Positions 13,091-24,031 of a stretch of DNA of 64,000 bases are shown in pieces (the stretch's first letter is position 1; every line of letters starts with the position of its first letter). The position numbers and the translations under genes are program-made. The stretch lies in NCBI RefSeq assembly GCF_964340395.1, contig NC_135552.1:23281181-23345180 (forward strand), given 5' to 3'. The notes under the pieces were generated by a model. It searched no databases. It saw only the letters and a program-made list of their open reading frames with translations, and had not been told where the DNA came from. This DNA is from Glandiceps talaboti (taxonomy: Eukaryota; Hemichordata; Enteropneusta; Spengelidae).

Positions 13091-16000
13091 TAAGTACTAC
13101 ATCCATTTCATAAACAAAATTGTACCTTTATAAATATTTTACCAACACAAATGAAATTCATTCAAAGATAAATTCTTTGCTGATTTTCAGAATACCACAG
13201 TTTGCTGACAGGCATCCTGTAAGGTAAGCAGCTATTATATTACTCAGTTTCGGTTTTACAGATATATTATAACCCCTTCTTCTCCACTTCCTTTGTATTG
13301 GTTTCAATCCTTTTTGTGTTCGCCTGGCTTAGTTTCATAGAAAACAAAGTTATGACCAGTAAGTACATACAATGTGCGTAGATAAACCATATTGTTAAAG
13401 TGGTACAAGCGGAGCTAGCTAGTTTGTAAGTATTGTACTCAAATCACTGTATCAAGAAAACATGAGTCATATGACAAAGTGGATCACTGAGTAAATATTG
13501 TTAGGGTGATGGAAACAACTGCAAATTCTGCCATGATTACTAGGAAAAATTTAACGTTATGCTATAAGATAAATATTGATAAGGCCATGAACTTAATATT
13601 AATTATTGTGGAGACTCGGAACTTTTCTATACCAAAAGAAACTTTGAAAGTGATATTTGTTGACAATAAACTAATAAAAAAAGATCAATCAATCAGGACA
13701 ATGCATATGTAGACTACAAAAAAAATATCCACTATATGGACTGGACAAGTACATTGTACGTTTTGGTCAGGGCAAGTACTTTTTATTTTCTAGTTGTCCA
13801 CTGGACAAGTGGATTTTCTTTCCATTATTTGAACCCCTGGTGGTGTACATTTGAGTTCCAAGAATTGTCTGTGGCAAATTACAATAAAAAGTGCATTATT
13901 GGGAGAAATTTCATAAGTAACTATGAATTCAATCTACATCAATGAACATTCATTCCAAGTTTGAGTTCTGCCTATTATAGCTATTTAACGTATAGTCACT
14001 AGTAATGGCTGATCAAAATCAGTCCATTACTACAGCCTACAGGAACATGCATGTATGTAGTGAAAAGTACCCCAAAACTGTACAAATTTCAACCTACAAA
14101 ATGCTCATAAAACTTCACTTTTTGTCTTTTATCTTTTGACATCACAAATCTGTCTGTACAATACACTGTAACCACACTATCACTAGTCAAATTGACTGTC
14201 TGTACATATGCTGTCAAATATCAAAATAGTCTGTACTAGTTATCAGTCATTCATTTGACGTTTTACTGGTAACTGCACACAAGCCAGGTTGAATGCTTTG
14301 GACCAAAAAAATTGGGTCTTATACCCAGGTCATTTTATGTCACAGCAACCCACACCTTTTTTCTTTGATTGTGCGATGCTCTACATATGTCAAAAAATTC
14401 CAATTTGCCATTATTTTACCCAGTTTTTCATATGTCATGTTTGAATAGTGACAATTATATACTTATTTCACCAATATTTTACTTCATTCAGCCAGAAAAT
14501 ATTCACAACCCACAGGTTTTGTTTCTACTTACATAGTGACAATTTAGGCCTCTTACAGGTCACTCAGTTTTCCTTGGCTGAATAATGAAGAATCATACAT
14601 TCATTTATGTCTGGTATTAACCTTTGACATCAACTTGATTCTTCTCTGTGACAGGCCTTTTAGTATGAATATATCAACACAAGAAAAATGTATACCAGGG
14701 TATGTACAGCTAGCAATGTCAAGAATGCAACCTGGGTAAGTGGGATCAATTATGTCTTGAAGTTGCACCCAAGCTCCTACGTAGAGTTACCAGAAACTAT
14801 CTCTCTTCATTGACGTCAGCCTTCCAGTTGAATATAAGTCTAGATGCAGCCTATAGTGGCTTCGAATCACAAGATCTCTTTAGTCTATAGCTCAGTTGGA
14901 AATTATCAACCAAATGTTGCAGGAAGAAATAGTTGTCACTTTCCCTACCTGTGTGATTATAATGATAAAGATGTGTATTCCTTCTGATCAATGAAAATCT
15001 CCCAATGCCTTCATGTTGACTCAAACTTTACACTGGCAGTATTAGTTTAATCCTAGCTGTCTATGTTTAAACTGTGTATTACTGACTTTTAGGTTTATTT
15101 TTGATCATTTAATTTAATACATTATGTTGTGCCTATCCTTACATTTCCAGTTTCAAAATAGAGGACCATATCTTTTTGGATAAAAGTTACAAATCATGGA
15201 ATTATTCTGGGAATTCACTGCTGACATTGGAGCCACCATTCGGAATTGGAAAAAATAATAGTAAGGCCATAATACCTAAATGACATTATAAGATGTACAA
15301 GTCAAGGTGTTGTCTTTGAACAGAAAAATATGGATTATTATGGAAAATAATTGAAAACCTGAACTAGACACTCACCCAGATAGAAAAATATATAATAAAA
15401 AAATCTACCTACCCCATCTATTCAAAAATTGAGTGTAATCGGTACCACAGTTTTTTAATTAGGCCTTAGCACAATTTTTTTTTATTTAAATGTTTCTCTT
15501 CTGTATGAAAAAAAGGAAAAGCTTGCCTTTGAGGAGGATTTTCAGGTATCATACTACACTTTTCCAGACCACAAATTAATAATACTTTTCCAAGTGAAAC
15601 CTATATGACACATTTCCCCCAAACTCATACCCTTGGATTTTTTCACCCCTGTGGGTTTGAATGACCGACAAATAAATAATACATCACTAATTAAAAACTT
15701 TTATCTCTTCATAGTTTATATTGTAGATCGTCTTCTGGATCGTCTTCATAATGCCGGTAAAACTGACAGATTTGGGTAAGCCTTCTTCTTGTCCCAAGAA
15801 AAAAATATTTTTTTAATGAATGCAAATTAATAAAAACTTAGAAGAAAATCAAAATATAACTGAGAAATGACACCACTGTGCAAACAAACATTTTCTCCAT
15901 GTATCTCTCATCAACTGCCTATTTAAACTAAATGATCAATATTAACATTGTGTTAGATTGTATATGATTGAACATACACCCACATATGGAAACCAGAACT

Positions 16001-19000
16001 GTACATGGACAAACTTTCACACATAAATAATTTCCTGTATGTTATTAAAGCAAAGCTGCCATAGCTAAAACTGGAGCAAATTTTATGTGATCTCCTAAAG
16101 TATTTTGAATCATAGAAACTGTCCACAATTCAATCACCATTAGTTATCTTGTGTATAGCTTTATAGTTTATATGATGGCATGATAAAAATTATGTTTGAT
16201 AAGATAAGATGAAGTAAGAATTTGTGTCGTGCCAAAATCCAAAAGCTATGTGAAAAATGGAATAAGTTGAAGTCTGTCTTTAAAATACACATACTGAAGA
16301 CACAGGACTATTCAGTCCACACCATTCATTCCACACCATATATTATTTGTATTAAATATACATGTATGTTGTCATAGTGTATGACGTATCTCTTCCTTAC
16401 TCTTTACTTTACTGAGTGTGTCTGACTTGGTGAGTTGGATTACTCAGAAGCTATTTCAATATTCTGTTGTACACAAACATGCTTCGCTACCTTTTTTTCA
16501 GGAATGGATGTAAAAGATGTCTTTTAGTTGGCAACTCTGGTATCAATCTTGGATATAAATTTGGATCTGTTATTGATTCCTATGACATCGTTATCAGGTA
16601 GAGTATTATGTATTGTATTATCAATATTCTCAATATCTCATGCAGTACCTGTCCTATCATTTTCAAACTCCGGTTACTTTTAAAAGTTACATTTACAGCC
16701 TAATTACCACAATGACTTTCAAGTATATGTACTTTCAAATAAAAACGTTAAACAAATCTTATTTCAACATTGAAAATAAAATTTGCAGGCAATTGCAGCT
16801 ATATACCATCTCTTGAGAATCTTTACCCTGGATTGTCCATAGAGGCTCCCTCATTGTAAGCATAAGCTGGAAATATTATTTTCCAATAGTGAACTTGCAA
16901 ATTAACCCTGGGCCACCATCTTGAATATCCTGATTGTTGCATCATGGGAAATATGATGATAAATATGAATCAATCAGTATTGCAAGTGTTATATTGGTTG
17001 TAACCACAAATAATCAAATCATGGATACCCAGACCATTGTAAGAGGTTTATATTGTTGATAGTTCAAGATGCGGTACTCCAGTAACTGCATATAATCCAA
17101 TAGTCCATTGCATCTGTGGAAGTTGAAAGATTGCCAGTTCCCGTTTGCACCTCTTCTGGTCTTATTTCAACACTGAACAAGATCATAATCGAAACGCCAC
17201 ACCAACCCTGTTTCCATGGTTATGGAAATTATCATACTTGTCACTTAACAAAAACCTCAATGTGACTGAATACATCACTTTGCTCTCATAATTTTAGGAT
17301 GAACGATGCACCTGTCAAGGGCTTTGAAGAATTTGTTGGTTCTAAAACTTCAATCAGATACCAGTATCCAGAGAGTGGATTTAAAAATCCAGATGATTTA
17401 GAAGATGATTCTGACATTGTCTTTGTTGTGTTCAAAGAAGCTGACTACCACTGGCTATATTCTATTTTGAAAAATGTGAGTATTCATGCTTTCAATTGCT
17501 TCATATCAACCTTTACTTAGGAAAGGTATTACCCTTGAGAGAGGGGGACACTTCCTATAGTTTACTACAGTCAGACATGCTAGCTGCCCGTTTTGGTATG
17601 TTTTTTTCAACCCCTTGGTCTAAAATACGGTCAGAATATGTCAGGTAAAAGAGTCAAATATTAGGTCTGCTGTACCATGTTTCAAAATATTTTTAGGCCT
17701 ACTCATATCAATAGGGGTCAGATTTAAAGTGACACTCATTATGCTAGTTGACTTTGACTGTGCAACACTCTCACAGATCTCATAGAGTGCCTATGAAACT
17801 GCCATTTTAGAAATTATTACAGATGTTTTATCTCCTAATGTTGGACTATATATGGTATTATGAATATACAGGAAAGAAATCTGTCATTGTATTTGGGAGA
17901 ACAGTTGTGTTTTGGGGTCTGTGTTTGTGAAAATATTGGCTTGATACACGTTTGAAGTGTCGAAACACTGACCCAGGATTGAAAATTAATCCTGTTGATT
18001 ATAATTTCCTAAATCTCTTTATACATAACACTACTTTTTGTCAGACAAGTGCAGCAAATGTGGCATCAGCTTAGGATTTTACCTCATCAAACTGCATATT
18101 GTTGATTGCACACTGTCTATTAATTAGTTTACAAGGACTTTAGTGACCCTTTCTGAAGAGCTCATTAATATTAAACAACAACACCTTATTAGGAAATACA
18201 AGTTTTCTGACCGAATTTGCATACTCTTTCTGATACTAGTATGATACCTTGTTTCAAGGGATCAAGTCAGGTACCATCAGTATTCAAGTCAGGCACCATC
18301 AATATTCAACAGCTATGTTACCCCCAATTACCCACAAGGTTTATGTTTGTTTACAGGAAGAACCAGCTATAAACTACCTACCAGTTGACCTGCCTTTTGT
18401 TCCAGGCTATAGATATTGGCAAAACGTGCCTAAAAAGCTAAACAAGACACCAGATCGTATTAGAATACTCAATCCACATGTTGTGCTTCGTTCTGCATAT
18501 GAACATCTTGGCACAAGGGTAGGGTTGTATTCTATGACTACCAAACACGAAAGACTATAAGGTTTTCAATTAGACGGCACAATATTTTTTACATCTGACA
18601 CAGCGTTTTTTTGTTATGAACTACACAAACAAAATACAGGCAGTGATAATATAGCATGCATACACATGAAATGTTACATTACACTTGTTAGAATCTTCTT
18701 TCATCCAACAGCAATGTTACAGCATTGTTGATTTGTGATCAGTGTGAGATAAAATGTACCATTTTAGATGTATGCATGCTATCAGTATCTGTATTTTGTT
18801 TTATATGTAATTGCTCTCCAGGGCCCCATAGTTTATGAGTGTCTCTATTTCCTGAAGTGATGTTCCCTGTTAATATGTTATCAGTTATCACTCCACAGCT
18901 TGAAACAAGAAAGTGTTCCTGGCTAGTAATCTGCATACCAAGTGATATCACATCATACCCATACCTGAAAAATGTTCCAAGATTCAGTTTGAAATTGACT

Positions 19001-19286
19001 TTTATGTTATATTTTTCAGCACCGTCCTTCAATTGGCATTATATCCATGGCAATAACTCTAAACTATTGTGATCAGATTGATATTACCGGTTATGGCAGC
19101 GATGAAAATATGCCTTACCATTACTATGTGTCACCAGGAGGAAAAGTGGGGAAATTCAAAGTGCATGACTGGAATAGCGAGCAAGAGTTTATATTGAAAC
19201 TCTTACGATATGGAGTTATAGGAAAAGACCTAACAGATCTGTATGCTAAAGAAGTTAGAAAGAGATGGGGAGACATTGATAACTGA
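12125..19286 (+). CDS. Sialyltransferase, GT29 family, ST3Gal-like, nine exons
   Basis: Exons: 12125-12360, 13191-13223, 14655-14735, 15151-15260, 15715-15775, 16502-16597, 17298-17475, 18357-18518 and 19020-19286. All have GT..AG borders and phases agree, giving 407 residues. An in-frame TGA at 12086 precedes the first ATG, so the start is well set. The protein is a type II Golgi membrane enzyme: a basic N-terminus, a transmembrane helix at about residues 14-42, a stem, then the catalytic domain. The L motif begins CLLVGNSGINLGYKFG (about 179) and continues to MNDAPVKGFEEFVGSK. The S motif is RPSIGIISMAITLNYC (about 321-336). Motif III is HYYV (353-356), and the VS motif is H368-x4-E373. The conserved L- and S-motif cysteines are present. 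The family transfers sialic acid from CMP-Neu5Ac to glycan termini. The APVxGFE and YPESG segments favour ST3Gal over ST6 or ST8; the acceptor is unknown. An AATAAA lies at 19312. Confidence 0.93.
12392..12656. repeat. Large inverted repeat (hairpin element) in sialyltransferase intron 1
   Basis: Two arms of about 107 bp (12392-12498 and 12550-12656) are nearly perfect reverse complements, separated by a 51-bp spacer. The left arm runs from ATCACAGTCACTTGTGAACT to GGTATTTACGATATTC; the right arm begins GAATATCGTAAATACC. The element starts only 32 bp after the exon 1 donor. It looks like a fold-back MITE. No target-site duplication is certain. Confidence 0.85.
13025..13091. repeat. (TG)n microsatellite in intron 1
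   Basis: TG repeats with a few CATG and TATG interruptions, preceded by a short run of TGTACA palindromes at about 12988-13012. Lies about 100 bp upstream of exon 2. Confidence 0.95.
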
Positions 19287-19311
19287 CATATTTCAACTGA
19301 CAAATGTGCTA

Positions 19312-19317
19312 AATAAA
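19312..19317 (+). terminator. Poly(A) signal of the sialyltransferase gene
   Basis: AATAAA 26 bp after the stop codon. The 3' UTR would be very short if this signal is used. Confidence 0.55.
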
Positions 19318-19735
19318 CTTTTAGTTTTATAGTTTTGTTAAAGAGAAACTAAAAATTACTGTGAATTGCGAAGGACATGATGGACCAAAAAAGGTGAACA
19401 TATGATGAATGAAGATACAAATTCATACAGGTCATCGTTTGTTTTCCATGGCTATAAACTGCATATCAACAGAAGGCATCCAATGCACCACGATAAAAAG
19501 GGATGAATCCTAATTGTGCATTAGTACATGTCTTTGGCAGCTTTGTGATTGGACAAACCTGTAAACTAATGATAGAGCCCACATAATGTCAACTCTGGCC
19601 AATCACATTACCATAGCTGCCTTGTACATTGGTGTTAGCCACGGTTTACAGCTTACATTACATGTAAATTGGACGATGGTCATTCATATCAGTTTTTTTT
19701 AACTGATAAGGTTCAGTAGTGCTATAGGCATGGGA

Positions 19736-19738
<3 letters not shown>

Positions 19739-19769
<31 letters not shown>
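19739..19769. repeat. (GT)n microsatellite
   Basis: Pure GT run between the sialyltransferase gene and the retrotransposon remnant. Confidence 0.95.
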
Positions 19770-19772
<3 letters not shown>

Positions 19773-19909
19773 GTTGGTCTAGGATTCAGAATCAGATTCA
19801 AATTGGAGGACAATATGAGACTATTTCTCAGATTCAGCCTCATGTAGTCTAATATAAAAACAATCACAATGACACCAACAAAAAGCAGTTAAACAAGAAA
19901 TGATTGCAT

Positions 19910-20402
19910 TGAGACTGTTACAACAACAATGTTACAACAACAACAAACAAACGAACGAACAAAATTAGAAATAAATTTAAATGTATTACAGAGAACATGA
20001 CAGAGCACCAAATAAAGTTATCAAAGACACATTGACTACACCCACAATTTAAAAAAAGGAAAGACTAAAAAGTTACAAAATATTATTTTCTTTAACCTCT
20101 AATTTGTTCCATAGAAAAGATTTGACATAGTTTTTAAAACTATTTTTTGTATGAGATTGTTTCACTGAGAGTGGGAGATTATTCCAAAGACCAATGCCTG
20201 TGTAGGCGAATGAACTCTTACCCATACCACTGACTCTTGGAACTACACATGACAGTTCACTCGCTCTTGTTCTATAACTGTGCCAATTATGGACCATTTC
20301 TACATTGCAATTTAAGTACTCAGGAGCACAACGTTTTATGATGTTGAACATATGATTGAGTTTTAATTGCTCAACCCTCAATTCTACAATTGGTAATGAC
20401 AT
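19910..20402 (-). mobile_element. 3' end of a non-LTR retrotransposon (reverse transcriptase C-terminus)
   Basis: A minus-strand frame at 20402-20073 (109 residues) encodes the familiar tail of CR1/L2/Jockey-type polymerases: RVEQLKLNHMFNIIK, then R-T-R, then FAYTGIGLWNNLPLSVK and FKNYVKSFLWNK. The catalytic palm is missing. After the stop, about 110 bp of AT-rich 3' UTR leads to short tandem repeats (GTTC/GTTT and GTTGTT units around 19910-19960). That is how many CR1/L2-type elements end. It is most likely a 5'-truncated insertion. The frame begins abruptly near 20402, where upstream sequence no longer resembles the polymerase. The left boundary is approximate. Confidence 0.75.
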
Positions 20403-22079
20403 TGAAGGTATGCATCAAAGTAAACGTTTTATGAGAATAGCTCAATACAAGTTTTATGTAAATATTGTCACAACAACCACAGTTTGCAATACTTTAAGAG
20501 CACAATTGACATGATACTCAGAAAACAGCCTGTGACTTGCCATATTTATACAATTCTTTTCAACATTATTTATTTTAGAGAGTTGATCTTTGAGTAGTTG
20601 GTTCTACCCTACCTATATTGTAATTCTACCCTGAATTCAAAAAGACAACTCACTAAACAATGCAATTTTTATTAATTTAATATTTGTACTACTTTTTCTT
20701 TACTTTAGTATGATTTCACCCTAAGACTTTGGGTTTGCACAAGTAGATTCTGAAAAGCTAAGAACATTATTTTCATTTTAATGACTGAAAAAAAACCTTA
20801 CTGTATTTGTTTGCAGCTAAAATATACAAGGTAACTTATTTACACTTTGTGTTCAGAACTATTACAAAAACTACACAGTATATTTTATGACCTTGGCTTG
20901 CTGAGAACAAAGTCATGAATTTTTTGGATTGAAATACTAAGGATGTTGTGTACATTTTATTTTGTATTCTCAGTGTGCTATTTACTAACAGAATATTTAG
21001 ATGTGAGGTTTGACCCAACTCAATGTCATGTGCAATTATTTTTTGAGTTTCTTTGGGAAATTCATGAGGACATTTTGCATGGAGTGATAATAAGTATCTC
21101 CATACATAACGACTAGTTTTTAAAGGAACTTCTGTGGCATTTTACAATTTTACACCTGTGCTTTTTGTAAGTCATTTTATCTCATAGTATAGCCAGTGTC
21201 AGTATCTCAGTTAGACTCTCTCACAGTCCACGGCGCATCGCATAAACATCTAAAACTTGGGTTGTTTTGTATGTACCGATATCTACGGCATAATTGTACT
21301 CGAATATCCCTGTACTGTGCACCCTCATCAATCATACAGGGCTAACCTTTTTGTTTCGTTTTATTCATATAAACACATCACATAATTTGTATTTTCATTT
21401 TATCAACTCAGTATTGGTATGTAACTCATTTATTTTGAAGTAATTTATGCGTGCTATATTTTTTTATGTGAATGTTTGAGGCAATGTTCTTTCTGATTTC
21501 AAGTAAAGAAATAAACACCATGTAATGTTAGTTATGGTTTGAAAAAAATCCTAGTCTTATGTATTCATTCATTTTTCTCCTCTACATGTAACATACTGGT
21601 AGTTGTGACAAGCCAGTTGTCTATTTCAAGTTACCATTCGCTTTTACTCCCCTCTTTTTACTGGTCCACGTTGCAGGAACTGTGACTCCACTACACGCAC
21701 TCACTATATGATACGCAGAAAGGTTACACCATATTGAAATCCCTTTAATGAGCATGAGAAATCTGCAACAATATTTCCAATGACATGGAAGAGTTTGATC
21801 ACTTAGTAAATATGGGTCATTTGATGCCATCTTTTCTGATCAAATATATGAGGCAACAATTCATTTTCATATCAACAGTGGAATAACATTTAAAATAAAG
21901 ACAAAAAACAACATGACGACAATACAAGTAATTCCTACAGATATCACAAGTTCTGCCATGGTACCATGATAGATGATAAATATATGTAGAATGGCCAGGT
22001 ACCGAAACTTTTTCTATATTTCTATATCTGTACCAAACAACTATTTTTCGCACCAAATTCCAAAGTTGGCCATCGGGGG
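20403..22079. other. Gene-free AT-rich stretch
   Basis: No credible coding frame, RNA gene or clear repeat was recognised here. Only short chance frames are present. Confidence 0.6.
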
Positions 22080-22285
22080 TTAGGTATTCAAATCTACCCG
22101 AGTTCCCCAGGTGTTTTAATGGGGTTCCCAACCCAAATTATGGTATAAGGCATAGACATCGATGCCAGTTTTTACTTACTGTATATTTCCTATAGCTGTT
22201 TGATATAATTGACGCATGGGTTATTAAAATTAGCAACAATGTTGTTGTGTACATTACATTAACCAGTATTATATTATAGCATTAC

Positions 22286-22516
22286 CAATTCCAGTGAATT
22301 TTGTGACGTCATCGCTGTACATTATTACTGATAATGTACTCAGTTATTGGGCATCGCGGCCCCGGAACGAGCATAACAATACAAGCTTATGTACGTACGT
22401 GTGTCGCTATGATTAGTATTCAGCTTCCGGGCAGACAATGGCATGGCAGACGATGTTCAGCGCTGTGTATATTATACGTTGTTTTGCGTTTCTCGGTCTA
22501 CAAATTCACTGGAATT
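22286..22516. repeat. Short inverted repeat pair flanking 200 bp
   Basis: CAATTCCAGTGAATTTT at 22286-22302 is matched in reverse orientation by AAATTCACTGGAATTG at 22502-22517. The interior holds GTGACGTCATCG and a GC-rich patch. It could be the end pair of a small DNA element, or chance plus decay. Confidence 0.4.
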
Positions 22517-22535
22517 GCCAAAACTATAAAATAAT

Positions 22536-22677
22536 AACAATAGTGTATGCCCTCCCAGTCCATAATGGACTCAAGCAAACTTTGCACTCCATAATGGGCT
22601 CGGCTGTCGCCTCGCCCATTATGTCGTTCAAAGTTTGCTTTCATCCATTATGGGCTGGGAGGGCGTACATTATTGTT
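22536..22677. repeat. Hairpin MITE-like inverted repeat, about 142 bp
   Basis: Arms 22536-22599 and 22614-22677 are imperfect reverse complements (GCCCTCCCAGTCCATAATGG against CCATTATGGGCTGGGAGGGC), with a loop of about 14 bp. CATAATGG-type boxes recur within each arm, giving a symmetric structure. Confidence 0.8.
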
Positions 22678-23938
22678 TAAATATTGCAAGGTCATATAAA
22701 CTGTATAATGATCACTGACATCCATCTTTAATATCAAGCTTGGCCATTATCACACTTTTAGTTTTTATCAAATAATAAGAAAATCCATGTAGGATTACTT
22801 TTGACTGCAAACTGAAATGAAGAGGCATTTCACCGATGAATTCATACGTAATTAAAACCAAATACCAATATGTCGATATATGAAGAGATTTTTTGTGTGA
22901 ATGAATACTTCAACAGCTGTCATTACTATCTTTCACCAAGGCAACAAAGACTACACAGGAATGAAAATCCGTTTTACTAGCCTGTGGTTATTTCAGCAAA
23001 TATGAAAAACTGCTCAGGTCAAATTATTGAGTTAAATGCACAACTACACTTTATTTTACAATTCATAACTTGTTCATATTTGATACACAAGTGCTTCAAA
23101 TGAAATGATGTGGAGAGATACAGCATGTCTTAATTTTCAAACTCCGCTTATATTGCCTTTCAATGTGAGCATTTTAGCAGTGTTTTTGTTAAGGTAGGCA
23201 GGTAAAATCTACCCGAGTTCCCCAGTCATTTTACCAGGGTTCCCTACTAGTGTTTTTATTGAGGGCAGTAAGTACATAATTTCATGGCATGGTAATATCT
23301 AACTGAGTTCCCCAGTCATTTACCAGGGTTCCCCACCACATTCATGGTATAATAATATATTAGAAACTATGTCAATATTACCAGATTTCCCCCATTACTG
23401 TTACCAAGGTTCCCACACCCTATCAGCAAAACTCTGACTTTGGCCAAAAGTTTACAACTAATATAATACAAAGAGGAGAAATCAGTTCTATCTCTAGTCT
23501 AACTCTACAAATTACACTGCTTTAATAAGACATTCTGACTACTTCAAACTTTGAAGCTGAGTTTTAAGTGAATGGACAGTACAAATTATATTCTGAAAAC
23601 AAATATACATGGTGTAGCATTTTGATATGCATTATTATTTTATAAATTCGAGCAAAAATTAATGCAAAGTAAGGTCAAGTGCATAGTAAACATTAAACTG
23701 AGCCTTCAAGTGTTCACTGCACCATCTATCTAGTATTTCTTTTTGTATTATATACTGTTGTGTCATGATCTTCAACTTCTGTTTTTCATTTTCTTTTCAT
23801 CTGCAAGTGTTGTTGTGTTGTTGTTTTTTTGCCAGGGAGACAAGGGAGTGAGAAGTACACCAGCATGAATACTATAAAGCTAATTCAGCAATTATAGAAA
23901 TCATGTAACTCTATGAAATGATGCATGACCAGTTTTAT

Positions 23939-23963
23939 AAAAAAAAAAAAAAAAAAAAAAAAA
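23939..23963. repeat. Poly(A) tract
   Basis: A run of about 23 A just beyond the HROB stop codon on the plus strand (poly-T in the HROB sense). Confidence 0.9.
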
Positions 23964-24031
23964 CACTGTATCAAACGGGTAGCAGTTGAGCTCTCTCTGG
24001 TTGGTGGCAGTAGATTCAAGTAATTGACAAA

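Larger units (their letters stand above)
22080..23412. repeat. Dispersed degenerate repeat GAGTTCCCCAG...GGGTTCCC
   Basis: Four related segments occur: about 22095-22130, 23207-23250, 23302-23335 and 23385-23412. The core is CTACCCGAGTTCCCCAGTCA followed by TTTACCAGGGTTCCC. The two middle copies sit about 95 bp apart, and the last is the most diverged (AGATTTCCCCCATTACTGTTACCAAGGTTCCC). Nature unknown; perhaps remnants of a transposable element or satellite. Confidence 0.5.
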
